A DNA stretch of 58,534 nucleotides, from contig CAJQPN010000009.1 of NCBI GenBank assembly GCA_905480195.1, positions 1-58,534 of the forward strand, in the 5' to 3' direction. This document shows positions 41,970 through 49,268 of the stretch, one piece after another; the stretch's first letter is position 1; each line of letters opens with the position of its first letter. Below the pieces are notes generated by a model. That model made no database searches, was not told where the DNA came from, and worked only from the letters and a program-made list of their open reading frames with translations. Position numbers and translations under genes: made by a program. This DNA comes from an uncultured Acidimicrobiales bacterium (GTDB lineage Bacteria; Actinomycetota; Acidimicrobiia; Acidimicrobiales; Aldehydirespiratoraceae).

Positions 41970-42925
41970 GAGCCCGCCTTGATCGGCTCCCACCATGCGG
42001 CGTTGTCGCGGTACCACCCCACCGTCGTTTCGAGCGCCTCCGCAAAGTCCGACGGCCCGGCCCACCCGAGCGACCGAAGCTTCGACGTGTCGACCGAGTA
42101 GCGGCGATCGTGCCCGGGACGGTCATCGACCAGGTCGATGGCAGACAGGTCTCGCCCAGTGTGTTCAAGAAGACGAGCAGTGATCTCACGGTTCGTGAAC
42201 TCGTAGCCAGCACCGATGTTGTAGATCTCACCCGGGTTTCCGGTTCGCGCAACGAGATCGATCGCTTCGCAGTTGTCGGCCACAGGGCACCAGTCGCGCA
42301 CGTTCTCACCGTCGCCGTAGAGAGGCACCGTCTGACCGGCGAGGAGGTTGGTTGTGAACAGCGGGATGAGCTTCTCGGGGTGCTGGTACGGCCCAAAGTT
42401 GTTCGACGAGCGGGTGATCACTACCGGCAATCCGTAGGTCGTGTGGTAGCTCAACGCGATGAGGTCACTCGCCGCCTTTGAGGCACTGTAGGGGGACCGT
42501 GGTGCCAGCGGATCGGTTTCCAGCGACGATCCCGTCTCGACCGAGCCGTACACCTCATCGGTGCTGATATGGACGAAACGTTCCACCTCATGCTGGCGAG
42601 CGACGTCACACACCACGTTGGTGCCGCCGCAGTTTGTGGCGACGAAGGCGTCCGGCCCGATGATCGACCGGTCGACGTGGGACTCCGCAGCGAAATGCAC
42701 GACATGCCGACAGTCGGCCATGGCTGTTTCGACAGCGTTGCGATCAGTGATGTCACCGCGGATGAACGTGACCCGTGGATCGACGAGGAGGTCCGACATC
42801 GTGCTGACATGTCCTGCGTAGGTCAGGGCGTCAAAGATGACGATCTCGTCATCGGTGGTGGCGATCAAGCGGCGCACGTAGTTCGAACCAATGAACCCAG
42901 CGCCACCGGTGACGAAGATACGCAC
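41966..42925 (-). CDS. rmlB: dTDP-glucose 4,6-dehydratase
   Basis: 319 residues, close to the usual 330. NAD motif TGGAGFIGSN, HFAAESHVDRSI, the catalytic Thr122-Asp123-Glu124 in STDEVYG, Tyr146/Lys150 in SPYSASKAASD, and RSSNNFGPYQHPEKLIPLF. All residues needed for the oxidation, dehydration and reduction cycle are present. It makes dTDP-4-keto-6-deoxyglucose from dTDP-glucose. The single base between its start and the rmlC stop indicates one transcript. Confidence 0.95.
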   Translation of the reverse strand: MRIFVTGGAGFIGSNYVRRLIATTDDEIVIFDALTYAGHVSTMSDLLVDPRVTFIRGDITDRNAVETAMADCRHVVHFAAESHVDRSIIGPDAFVATNCGGTNVVCDVARQHEVERFVHISTDEVYGSVETGSSLETDPLAPRSPYSASKAASDLIALSYHTTYGLPVVITRSSNNFGPYQHPEKLIPLFTTNLLAGQTVPLYGDGENVRDWCPVADNCEAIDLVARTGNPGEIYNIGAGYEFTNREITARLLEHTGRDLSAIDLVDDRPGHDRRYSVDTSKLRSLGWAGPSDFAEALETTVGWYRDNAAWWEPIKAGS

Positions 42926-42926
42926 G

Positions 42927-43496
42927 TCAGCCGCCTATCAAGGGGTATCGGGGCCGTAACGATGTCGGCAGGTCGATCCGCTTCGGATTGGCCTGGTCAC
43001 GACCGGAGAGCACCGGATCGATCACACCCCAGTCGACACCGATCTCCGGATCGTTCCACGCCACGCCGAGCTCATCGTCGGGGTTGTAGTACCCGTCGAC
43101 GAGATACGAGAGCGTCGCATCGGTGAGAGCGGCGAACCCGTGACCGACCCCACGAGGGATGTAGACGCCGTCGTGACAGTGCGAACCGTCTGGCTGCACT
43201 CCGAGATCGGACGTCCAACTTCGGCCCTCGGTTGGGCTCCCCTCGCGAATGTCGAAGAGCACCACTCGAACCGTGCCGTTGGGCACGTACCAGTAGTCAG
43301 CCTGGTGGAGGTGAAAGTGCAGACCGACCACTGTTCCGGCGGTCCGGTCGCCGCGGTTTGCCTGAACCATCGGTGCTGCATCAGGGAACCACTCTTCTCG
43401 GTATGTCTCCACGAAGAGACCGCGCTCATCGTGGTGCACGACAGGCTCGACCCGAAAGGCATCGGCAATCTGAAGAATCGGACGAACCGTGGCCAT
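42927..43496 (-). CDS. rmlC: dTDP-4-dehydrorhamnose 3,5-epimerase-like protein
   Basis: 189 residues from ATG 43496 (TGATG overlap with rmlA); a GTG one codon earlier would overlap as GTGA. A single cupin with HHDERGLFVETYREEWF, the base His in VVGLHFHLHQ, DIREGSPTEG, IPRGVGHGFAAL and the Tyr segment YLVDGYYNPDDE. The common RGLHYQ is changed to VGLHFH, losing the conserved Arg and Gln. It still lies between rmlA and rmlB and should epimerise C3/C5, but the altered pocket leaves room for a 3-only epimerase or another dTDP-ketosugar product. Confidence 0.82.
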   Translation of the reverse strand: MATVRPILQIADAFRVEPVVHHDERGLFVETYREEWFPDAAPMVQANRGDRTAGTVVGLHFHLHQADYWYVPNGTVRVVLFDIREGSPTEGRSWTSDLGVQPDGSHCHDGVYIPRGVGHGFAALTDATLSYLVDGYYNPDDELGVAWNDPEIGVDWGVIDPVLSGRDQANPKRIDLPTSLRPRYPLIGG

Positions 43497-44608
43497 CACT
43501 CGACCTCCACATGACAGTTGTCGCCGAGCATCATGCGCACTGCGCGCGGCCGGGCATCACCCCGCCGAATCACGGTGTCGCGCCCGACGAGTGAATCGGT
43601 CAGCCGCGCGATGTCGGACACGACAGCTCCACGGAGCACTACCGCGTTGTCGACCTCGCTCCGCACGATCCGACAGTCGGGACCGATCGAGCTGAACGGA
43701 CCGACGTGGGAGTCCTCGATAACGGTGTTCTCGCCGATGATGGCAGGCCCGCGAATCGTCGAGTTTACGATCCGGGCCCCGGACTCGATCACGACGCGTC
43801 CGTCGACCGATGACGAGTCATCGACCGTGCTCCCGATGCGCCGTTCGAGCGTGCCGAGCACCAACCGATTGCATTCGAGTAGCGGATCTTTCTTCCCGGT
43901 ATCGATCCACCAACCGGTGAGGACCTCGTGGTGAACGACCCGCCCGGTGTCGAGCAACGCCTGGATTGCGTCCGTGATCTCGAGTTCACCTCGCTCGGAC
44001 GGCGTGATGGTCTCGATGACTTCGTGAATCGAAGCATCAAAGAGATAGACCCCGACGAGGGCCAGGTCAGACGGCGGATCATCAGGCTTCTCCACCAGCC
44101 CGATCACACGGCCCTCGGCGTCGAGGTTGGCGACACCGAACGACGACGGGTCGTCGACCTTGGCCAGGAGAATCTGGGCAGACGGCGCACCGACCGGTGC
44201 TTCGCCAAGTTTCAACGACCGTGCAGCGCGTCGTGCCGTGTCGAATCGCTCAACAAACGATGCAAGCCCCTGCTCAAGCATGTTGTCGCCGAGGTACATC
44301 ACGAACTCGTCGTCAACCAAGTAGTCACGGGCCACCAAAACAGCATGGGCGAGCCCGAGCGGCTCGGGCTGCTCGATCCACGTCACGGTCACGCCGAAGT
44401 CGCTGCCATCCCCAACTGCCTCGCGAATCTCGCTTCCTGTTACCGGCGAGATGACGATGCCGATATCGGTGATCCCCGCATCCGCCATGTCGCGGATGCC
44501 GTAGAAGAGGATCGGCTGGTTGGCGATCGGGACCAGCTGCTTCGCGCTGGTGTGGGTGATGGGCCGGAGTCGGGTCCCGGCACCGCCGCTGAGGATCAGC
44601 CCCTTCAT
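43496..44608 (-). CDS. rmlA: Glucose-1-phosphate thymidylyltransferase, long form
   Basis: 370 residues from ATG 44608; the frame is open upstream but overlaps the flippase gene. Nucleotidyltransferase domain with LSGGAGTRLRPITHTSAKQL, YLGDNMLEQG, VEKPDDPPSDLALVGVY and the WWIDTGKK segment. From about residue 250 it carries a left-handed beta-helix (VIESGARIVNSTIRGPAIIG and on). This long form, related to StrD-type enzymes, differs from the roughly 290-residue enterobacterial RmlA. It makes dTDP-glucose for the rhamnose pathway and is the first gene of rmlACBD. Confidence 0.92.
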   Translation of the reverse strand: MKGLILSGGAGTRLRPITHTSAKQLVPIANQPILFYGIRDMADAGITDIGIVISPVTGSEIREAVGDGSDFGVTVTWIEQPEPLGLAHAVLVARDYLVDDEFVMYLGDNMLEQGLASFVERFDTARRAARSLKLGEAPVGAPSAQILLAKVDDPSSFGVANLDAEGRVIGLVEKPDDPPSDLALVGVYLFDASIHEVIETITPSERGELEITDAIQALLDTGRVVHHEVLTGWWIDTGKKDPLLECNRLVLGTLERRIGSTVDDSSSVDGRVVIESGARIVNSTIRGPAIIGENTVIEDSHVGPFSSIGPDCRIVRSEVDNAVVLRGAVVSDIARLTDSLVGRDTVIRRGDARPRAVRMMLGDNCHVEVE

Positions 44609-44616
44609 GACTTCGG

Positions 44617-44622
44617 AACCTA
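44617..44622 (-). promoter_or_regulatory. -10 element of rmlACBD, overlapping the flippase stop codon
   Basis: TAGGTT on the minus strand ends 8 nt before ATG 44608. Its first three bases are the TAG stop of the upstream flippase gene (44620-44622). No Shine-Dalgarno is present. Confidence 0.45.
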
Positions 44623-45972
44623 CACCGCTGACGACATGCGCCCGGCCGCGCGATGCCGGCCGAACTCGAACCGCAACAGTGCTGCGTGGGTTGACGCGCC
44701 GACGACCACCGCTGCCAACATGCCAATCTCGACCTGGAGGAACGGCGCATTGGCGAACTGCAGCGCGATCGGAAAGGTGATGACCGCAGCGACGAAACCC
44801 ACGATGGCAAGCCGGGTGTGGTTGAGTGCGACGAGACCCAGCGACAGCGACAGCAGCACCATCAAACCGCCGCCCGACGCAGACAGGAGGGCGAGATCGC
44901 GATGGCCGAGGGTGTGCTCGGAGAACAAGAACTCGACGAGCCACGGTCCCATGAACGCAATGGCAACCGTCGAGCAGCCGGCCACGACGAGCACCGCACC
45001 GACCAAGCGCAACTGGACCTCGCGAAACCCGTTCAGGTCGCCGTCGGCAGCACTCTTGGTCAATGCGGGGAGCAGCGATGCCTTCACCGCTTGGAAGAAA
45101 AAGAGGGGGATCCGCGAGATGATCAGGCCGTTGAGGAAAACACCGGGGGCCTCTTCTCCGAGTTCGTCACCAATGATCGAGACCGCAACCGGGCCGACAT
45201 TGAGCAAGAACGCCTCGCAGATCGATGTCGCAAGCAGCAAGCCCAATGCCGGGGTGATCTCACTCAGCTGCGAATCGGGGCCGGGATGAACGAACGGGCG
45301 TACCCACCAGACGGCTGCAAGGGTCCCCAACAGAAAGGCAGCGGCCATGGTCATCGCGTAGATCCCGACAACCTCGACGCCGAGCACGACAAGAACGACG
45401 GCGATGAGCATGCGGCTCGTACCTTCGGCTGCAAAGTAGCGGCCGTACGCGTTGAACTTGTGTCGGCCCGAAAGGATGCCACGACAAAGTTCGGCGATGG
45501 CGAACGCAGCGAGGCCGAGCAGAAGCGCAATCAGCAGATCGACGCGGTTGTCGAGCATCCCGGCCAAGCCGAGCGGCCACGACACGAGCACCCCGATGAA
45601 CACCACCGAAAGAGCGATGACCCCAACCTTGGCGGCCTGACGGAGCACGGGAGCACTTCCCTCGCCCCGGGAGCCGCGGGCCGCCGTCGCTCGCGCCAGT
45701 TCCTGTTCGAGTGGCTGGAACAAACCCGGTCCGAGAATGTAGACGAGCGCCCAGAGCACCGCGAGGCCACCGTAGGCCTCGTCACCCACCGCCCTGTGGG
45801 TGAGCACCAAGAAGCCGTACGTGCTCAAACCGTTGATCACGAGCCCGAGCACGATCGGAGTAGTTCCGGCGGGCAACGGGCTGCGGTCACGGAGCTGCGT
45901 GATCAGCTGACGGATGGTGGCTCCCAAGGGGTGCGACGGAGGACCGCATGAGCGTATCGGTGCAGTCCGCAC
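44620..45972 (-). CDS. Wzx-like polysaccharide flippase (MATE/MOP superfamily)
   Basis: 450 residues with about 12-14 membrane helices and little soluble sequence. It opens after a basic N-terminal tail with VLGLVINGLSTYGFLVLTHR and GLAVLWALVYILGPGLFQPL, the paired-helix pattern of polysaccharide transporters. Basic residues inside helices (RGILSGRHKFNAYGRYFAAE) would contact pyrophosphate. It flips lipid-linked repeat units to the outer face, where the O-antigen ligase/polymerase could act. The first codon is taken as GTG 45972, 18 bases after the preceding stop; a TTG at 45927 is an alternative. It is the last clear polysaccharide gene before housekeeping genes. Confidence 0.85.
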   Translation of the reverse strand: MRTAPIRSCGPPSHPLGATIRQLITQLRDRSPLPAGTTPIVLGLVINGLSTYGFLVLTHRAVGDEAYGGLAVLWALVYILGPGLFQPLEQELARATAARGSRGEGSAPVLRQAAKVGVIALSVVFIGVLVSWPLGLAGMLDNRVDLLIALLLGLAAFAIAELCRGILSGRHKFNAYGRYFAAEGTSRMLIAVVLVVLGVEVVGIYAMTMAAAFLLGTLAAVWWVRPFVHPGPDSQLSEITPALGLLLATSICEAFLLNVGPVAVSIIGDELGEEAPGVFLNGLIISRIPLFFFQAVKASLLPALTKSAADGDLNGFREVQLRLVGAVLVVAGCSTVAIAFMGPWLVEFLFSEHTLGHRDLALLSASGGGLMVLLSLSLGLVALNHTRLAIVGFVAAVITFPIALQFANAPFLQVEIGMLAAVVVGASTHAALLRFEFGRHRAAGRMSSAV

Positions 45973-45990
45973 CGATCGCGGTTGCAGCGG

Positions 45991-47157
45991 TCAGCCCGAG
46001 CGAAGCGCAGGCATGCAGAGCCCGTCGAGATCGACCACGTCGACACGGCTGCGGTTCTCCCACGTGACCTCGTTGGTCGGATCGACGTTGAGCTTGAACT
46101 CTCGGAACGACAGATCGAGGGCATCGAATACGAGGAGGCGGCCGATCATCGGCTCACCGATCCCGAGGATGAGCTTGATTGCCTCGAGCGCCTGCAGACT
46201 GCCGATGATGCCGGGAAGCACACCGATCACGCCGGCTTCGGCACACGACGGCGCAAACTCAGCTGGGGGGGCTTCTGGGAGAAGGTCACGGTAGGTCGGG
46301 CCGTTTCGAGGGTCGAAGACACTGACCTGACCCTCGAAACGAAAAATCGAACCGTGAACCACCGGGATACCAGCTTTGACGGAGGCGTCGTTGAGCAGGT
46401 AGCGAGCCGGGAAGTTGTCGGTGCCGTCGATGATTACGTCGTAGCCGTCGATGATCCCCATCACATTCTCGGCCGCAAGTCGGGCATGATGAGCAACGAC
46501 CGTCACATCGGGGTTGAGCGCCTCGATGGCGGCCTTCGCAGAGTCGACCTTGCGCTCACCCACCCGGTCGAGGCGATGGATGATCTGTCGTTGCAGATTC
46601 GATTCGTCGACAACATCCATGTCGACGATCCCGATCGTGCCAACACCTGCCGCTGCGAGGTAGAGCGCAGCAGGCGAACCCAGGCCGCCTGCACCGAGGA
46701 GCAGCACCTTTGCGTCGAGCAGCGCAAGCTGCCCCTTCTCTCCTACCTCGGGAAGTAACAGATGCCGCTGGTAGCGGTTTCGGCCGGCCGCGTCGAGCGT
46801 GCGCGGTGTACCCCAGGGTTTGCCAGCGTCTTTCCAGCCGTTGAATCCGCCGTCCATCGACACGACATCGGTGTACCCGAGGTGGCCGAGCGTCTGGGCG
46901 GCGAGCGCTGAGCGTGCGCCTCCGGCACACATCACGACGATTGGAGTGTCATGGCTACCGATGAGACCGTCGATCGTCGTCTCGAGCACGCCGCGAGGAA
47001 TATGGATCGAGCCGGGGATCGCGCCCTGCTCATACTCGTCGGATTCGCGAACATCGAGCAAAACGTGACCGTGGTCGAGGAGTGCTGCACCACCGTCGAC
47101 GTCGACTTCTCGGATCGACTCCTTCGCAGCGCGAAGGAGATCGCGGAACGTGGCCAT
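45991..47157 (-). CDS. Rhodanese-ThiF/MoeB fusion (adenylyltransferase-sulfurtransferase)
   Basis: 388 residues. Rhodanese domain at about 15-110 with VLLDVRESDEYEQGAIPGSI and the active Cys in VMCAGGARSALAA. The E1-like domain follows from about 125: RYQRHLLLPEVGEKGQ, the ATP loop GAGGLGSPAALYLAAAG, IVDMDVVDESNLQRQIIH, GTDNFPARYLLND, and PSCAEAGVIGVLPGIIG with the catalytic Cys region. It adenylates the C-terminus of a ubiquitin-like sulfur carrier (ThiS/MoaD/CysO type) and passes on sulfur. Actinobacterial MoeZ proteins carry the rhodanese at the C-terminus; here it is at the N-terminus. The ATG lies 6 nt after TAGCCT, inside the end of the Sir2 gene. Confidence 0.9.
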   Translation of the reverse strand: MATFRDLLRAAKESIREVDVDGGAALLDHGHVLLDVRESDEYEQGAIPGSIHIPRGVLETTIDGLIGSHDTPIVVMCAGGARSALAAQTLGHLGYTDVVSMDGGFNGWKDAGKPWGTPRTLDAAGRNRYQRHLLLPEVGEKGQLALLDAKVLLLGAGGLGSPAALYLAAAGVGTIGIVDMDVVDESNLQRQIIHRLDRVGERKVDSAKAAIEALNPDVTVVAHHARLAAENVMGIIDGYDVIIDGTDNFPARYLLNDASVKAGIPVVHGSIFRFEGQVSVFDPRNGPTYRDLLPEAPPAEFAPSCAEAGVIGVLPGIIGSLQALEAIKLILGIGEPMIGRLLVFDALDLSFREFKLNVDPTNEVTWENRSRVDVVDLDGLCMPALRSG

Positions 47158-47161
47158 GGCC

Positions 47162-47953
47162 TCAGGCTAGGTCGGCGCGCACGATCCTGGGTAGGGCGCT
47201 GCTGATATCAGCATTGACGACGACATCAGCGAGCGAGTCCAGCGCTGTCTCCTCCCCGTTGAGGATCACGATCTTCGCTCCAGACTGCTTGGCGATCGGT
47301 ACCGTCTCGTTGACCGGGTACACCGCAAGCGTTGTGCCGACCGCAAGGAACAAGTCGCACTCGAACGCCGCCGTCTGGGCCCGCTGCAGATCAACAGCGT
47401 CGATCGATTGTCCAAAGCTCACCGTCGCCGATTTCAGCAGGCCGCCGCACTTTTCGCACGCGGGGTCAGCGTCGCCCGCTCGAACCCGATCAAGCACCAC
47501 TTCGATATCGTCACGCCACTCACACTCAAGGCACATCGCCTTGCGGGTCGTGCCGTGAATCTCGACGACCCGGTCGGGCGACGATCCGGCTCGCTGATGC
47601 AATTCGTCGACGTTCTGAGTGATGAGCGTGTGTAGCTTCTCGCGACGTTCGAGCTCGACCAGGGCTCGGTGGCCGTCGTTGGGTTCGACGTCGGCCCAGA
47701 GTTGGCCGGTTGCGCGGCGCTCCCAATTGGCCTTCCGGACGTCGGGATCGCTCACGTAATACTGGATATTCGATGCTCGCTCGGCGGCCGGATCTCTGGT
47801 CCACACCCCTTGGGGGCCGCGAAAGTCCGGAATCCCTGAATCGGTCGAGATGCCCGCTCCGGTGAGCACAGAGATCCGTTCGGCATCGTCGACGAATCGA
47901 GCGGCTTGCTCGATAGCAGCCTCGTTCTCAGCGTTTGTGGTCGGATCATCCAT
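47162..47953 (-). CDS. Sir2-family NAD-dependent protein deacylase
   Basis: 263 residues from ATG 47953; the open frame upstream lacks a start signal. NAD loop GAGISTDSGIPDFRG at about 32-46, TQNVDELHQRAG, catalytic His133 in EIHGT, and a zinc site of Cys141/Cys144 and Cys166/Cys169. FLAVGTTLAVYPVN and LNGEETALDSLADVVV close the NAD pocket. It removes acetyl or longer acyl groups from lysines using NAD. A target such as acyl-CoA synthetase is usual in bacteria but none is adjacent. TACTCT ends 6 nt before the start, again leaderless. Confidence 0.92.
   Translation of the reverse strand: MDDPTTNAENEAAIEQAARFVDDAERISVLTGAGISTDSGIPDFRGPQGVWTRDPAAERASNIQYYVSDPDVRKANWERRATGQLWADVEPNDGHRALVELERREKLHTLITQNVDELHQRAGSSPDRVVEIHGTTRKAMCLECEWRDDIEVVLDRVRAGDADPACEKCGGLLKSATVSFGQSIDAVDLQRAQTAAFECDLFLAVGTTLAVYPVNETVPIAKQSGAKIVILNGEETALDSLADVVVNADISSALPRIVRADLA
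47164..47169 (-). promoter_or_regulatory. -10 element of the rhodanese-ThiF gene
   Basis: TAGCCT on the minus strand ends 6 nt before ATG 47157 and overlaps the last base of the Sir2 stop. Confidence 0.45.
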
Positions 47954-47959
47954 GGGCGA

Positions 47960-47965
47960 AGAGTA
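47960..47965 (-). promoter_or_regulatory. -10 element of the Sir2 gene
   Basis: TACTCT on the minus strand ends 6 nt before ATG 47953. The rest of the 262-bp gap 47954-48215 shows only the promoter at 48141-48168. Confidence 0.45.
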
Positions 47966-48140
47966 CCCAGCGGTCGACCCGCCCGTTGTCCTCGGGTCGA
48001 CCGCTGCACCCCATGAGCGAACTTCGAAGGGCAACAGTGTTGAGAACTGAAGCGTTGCGACAGACGCGCCCGATGAAGTCAGAACCGCTCAGCGGGGACG
48101 GCTACCAGCTGCGCTGAGCGACTACACAGCGACGAAAGCC

Positions 48141-48168
48141 TTGACAAGAAGACATCAAATACTATGAA
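48141..48168 (+). promoter_or_regulatory. Sigma-A type promoter upstream of 48216
   Basis: TTGACA (48141-48146), a 16-bp spacer and TATGAA (48163-48168) form a near-consensus promoter, with an alternative -10 TACTAT at 48160-48165. It predicts a leader of about 40 bases carrying AAAGGGA before ATG 48216. Confidence 0.6.
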
Positions 48169-48215
48169 ATGGAGTAATCGCTTCCCCGCGCCTGCTTTAC
48201 CCACAAAGGGAACCG

Positions 48216-48842
48216 ATGACTTTGCAACCAATCCGGCCGACCGACGAGCCTGCCCTCACGACGCTCCACATTCGCCGCTGGCACGACCCACTGATCGACC
48301 AGCTCGGCCACGATGCCCGGTCCCGCTACGTCGAACGATTCTGGCTCGGGATCCTCGGGCCATCGACCACGTTGCTCCTTCGCGCACTCACCGACGAACT
48401 CGACGCCGGGCGCGGAGAAGCCGAGGTCAACCTCGACGATGTGGCTGCCCAGCTCGGCATCGGGCACAAAGGAGGGCGAAACAGCGCTCTTTCCCGATCG
48501 CTTCAACGCGCGTGCCGATTCGGCGCAGCTCGCGCCGCCGGTCGACGCGAGCTTGATATTCGGCATCGTCTTCCTCCTCTCAACCGCGCGCAGATCGAAC
48601 GCCTACCAGCCCAACTGGCGACCGAGCATCTCCGCCTCATCGAGGCCAGCACGGCCGGCCACGAACATCGCGCCCGTGCTCGACGACTTGCCTTGAGCCT
48701 GATCGAGTGCGGTGACGGATTTGACGAAACCCAGCGTCAGCTCGATCGGTGGAAAGTCCCAGATTCCATCGCAGCTGAAGCGGTGAACTGGGCTTGGGAG
48801 CGCCACCGACTCGCTGCCGAGCACGGCCCAGAGGCTGCATGA
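48216..48842 (+). CDS. Hypothetical protein
   Basis: 208 residues from ATG 48216, with AAAGGGA 5 bases upstream and a good promoter, so it is very likely expressed. No signal peptide or membrane helix. The first 60 residues contain an aromatic stretch (RRWHDPLIDQLGHDARSRYV, then FWLGILGPSTTLLLR). The middle is a possible winged-helix (EVNLDDVAAQLGIGHKGGRN, then SLQRACRFGAARAAG). The C-terminus is helical and charged. The middle pattern could be a DNA-binding domain but no strong signature is visible, and I do not recognise the family. It is not clearly linked to either neighbour. Confidence 0.7.
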   Translation: MTLQPIRPTDEPALTTLHIRRWHDPLIDQLGHDARSRYVERFWLGILGPSTTLLLRALTDELDAGRGEAEVNLDDVAAQLGIGHKGGRNSALSRSLQRACRFGAARAAGRRELDIRHRLPPLNRAQIERLPAQLATEHLRLIEASTAGHEHRARARRLALSLIECGDGFDETQRQLDRWKVPDSIAAEAVNWAWERHRLAAEHGPEAA

Positions 48843-48940
48843 GATAGGGGAAATCGCCGCAAATCGACTTCCCGAGATGTCTTGCCACGGACGAGTCACG
48901 ATCCTTCAAAGGAATAGATGCAGAAAAAACCCTAAGGATC

Positions 48941-48946
48941 TATGCT
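48941..48946 (+). promoter_or_regulatory. Possible -10 of the Flp pilin gene
   Basis: TATGCT would give a leader of about 65 bases. That leader contains a CCACC-GCTA-GGTGG hairpin (48977-48990) and AGGGAG before ATG 49018. Confidence 0.35.
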
Positions 48947-48976
48947 TCTTGTGCCGATCGTCATGATGTCGGTTTG

Positions 48977-48990
48977 CCACCGCTAGGTGG
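48977..48990 (+). other. Hairpin in the Flp pilin leader
   Basis: CCACC and GGTGG pair perfectly around GCTA; flanking T/A pairs could extend it. It sits 27 bases before the start codon and just upstream of the ribosome site, where it could protect the mRNA or affect translation. Confidence 0.4.
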
Positions 48991-49017
48991 TAACAAAATC
49001 ACAGGGAGTCCACCCGA

Positions 49018-49203
49018 ATGACCACCACCTATCAGTTCTTCTCCGCCTGGATCACCAGCCGGGTTGACAACGACCGTGGCGCCAGCCTCGTTGAGTACGC
49101 CCTTCTGGTGGCACTCATCGCTGTTGTGTGCATCGCCGCCGTGACGCTTCTTGGTCAAACGGCATCGGAGAAGTTCTCCGAAGTCAGTTCAAACCTCGAC
49201 TAA
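49018..49203 (+). CDS. Flp/Fap-type IVb pilin
   Basis: 61 residues. A 20-residue polar leader ends in Gly, and the mature protein would start after it: RG-ASLVEYALLVALIAVVCI. This has the Glu at +5 and Tyr at +6 that define Flp pilins, followed by one hydrophobic helix and a short polar tail. The prepilin peptidase would cut at the Gly. It is the structural subunit of Tad pili. No other tad gene is adjacent; the TadE/TadG-like gene at the left edge is the only relative in view. The gene has its own leader and an intrinsic terminator. Confidence 0.93.
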   Translation: MTTTYQFFSAWITSRVDNDRGASLVEYALLVALIAVVCIAAVTLLGQTASEKFSEVSSNLD

Positions 49204-49220
49204 GGCATCGTTGTTGGTTG

Positions 49221-49250
49221 AATAGCGGCCCTACGGGGCCGCTATTTGTC
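49221..49250 (+). terminator. Intrinsic terminator of the Flp pilin gene
   Basis: AATAGCGGCCC and GGGCCGCTATT make a perfect 11-bp stem closed by a TACG loop. In RNA this is C(UACG)G, an unusually stable UNCG tetraloop. A T-rich tract follows (TATTTGTCGTTTTCC). It is the best canonical terminator in the window. Confidence 0.88.
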
Positions 49251-49268
49251 GTTTTCCTGCAGGGGCCG

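Noticed and set aside
48977..48990. Riboswitch in the Flp pilin leader
   Set aside because: Only one small hairpin is present in a leader of about 65 bases, too simple for a known riboswitch class.
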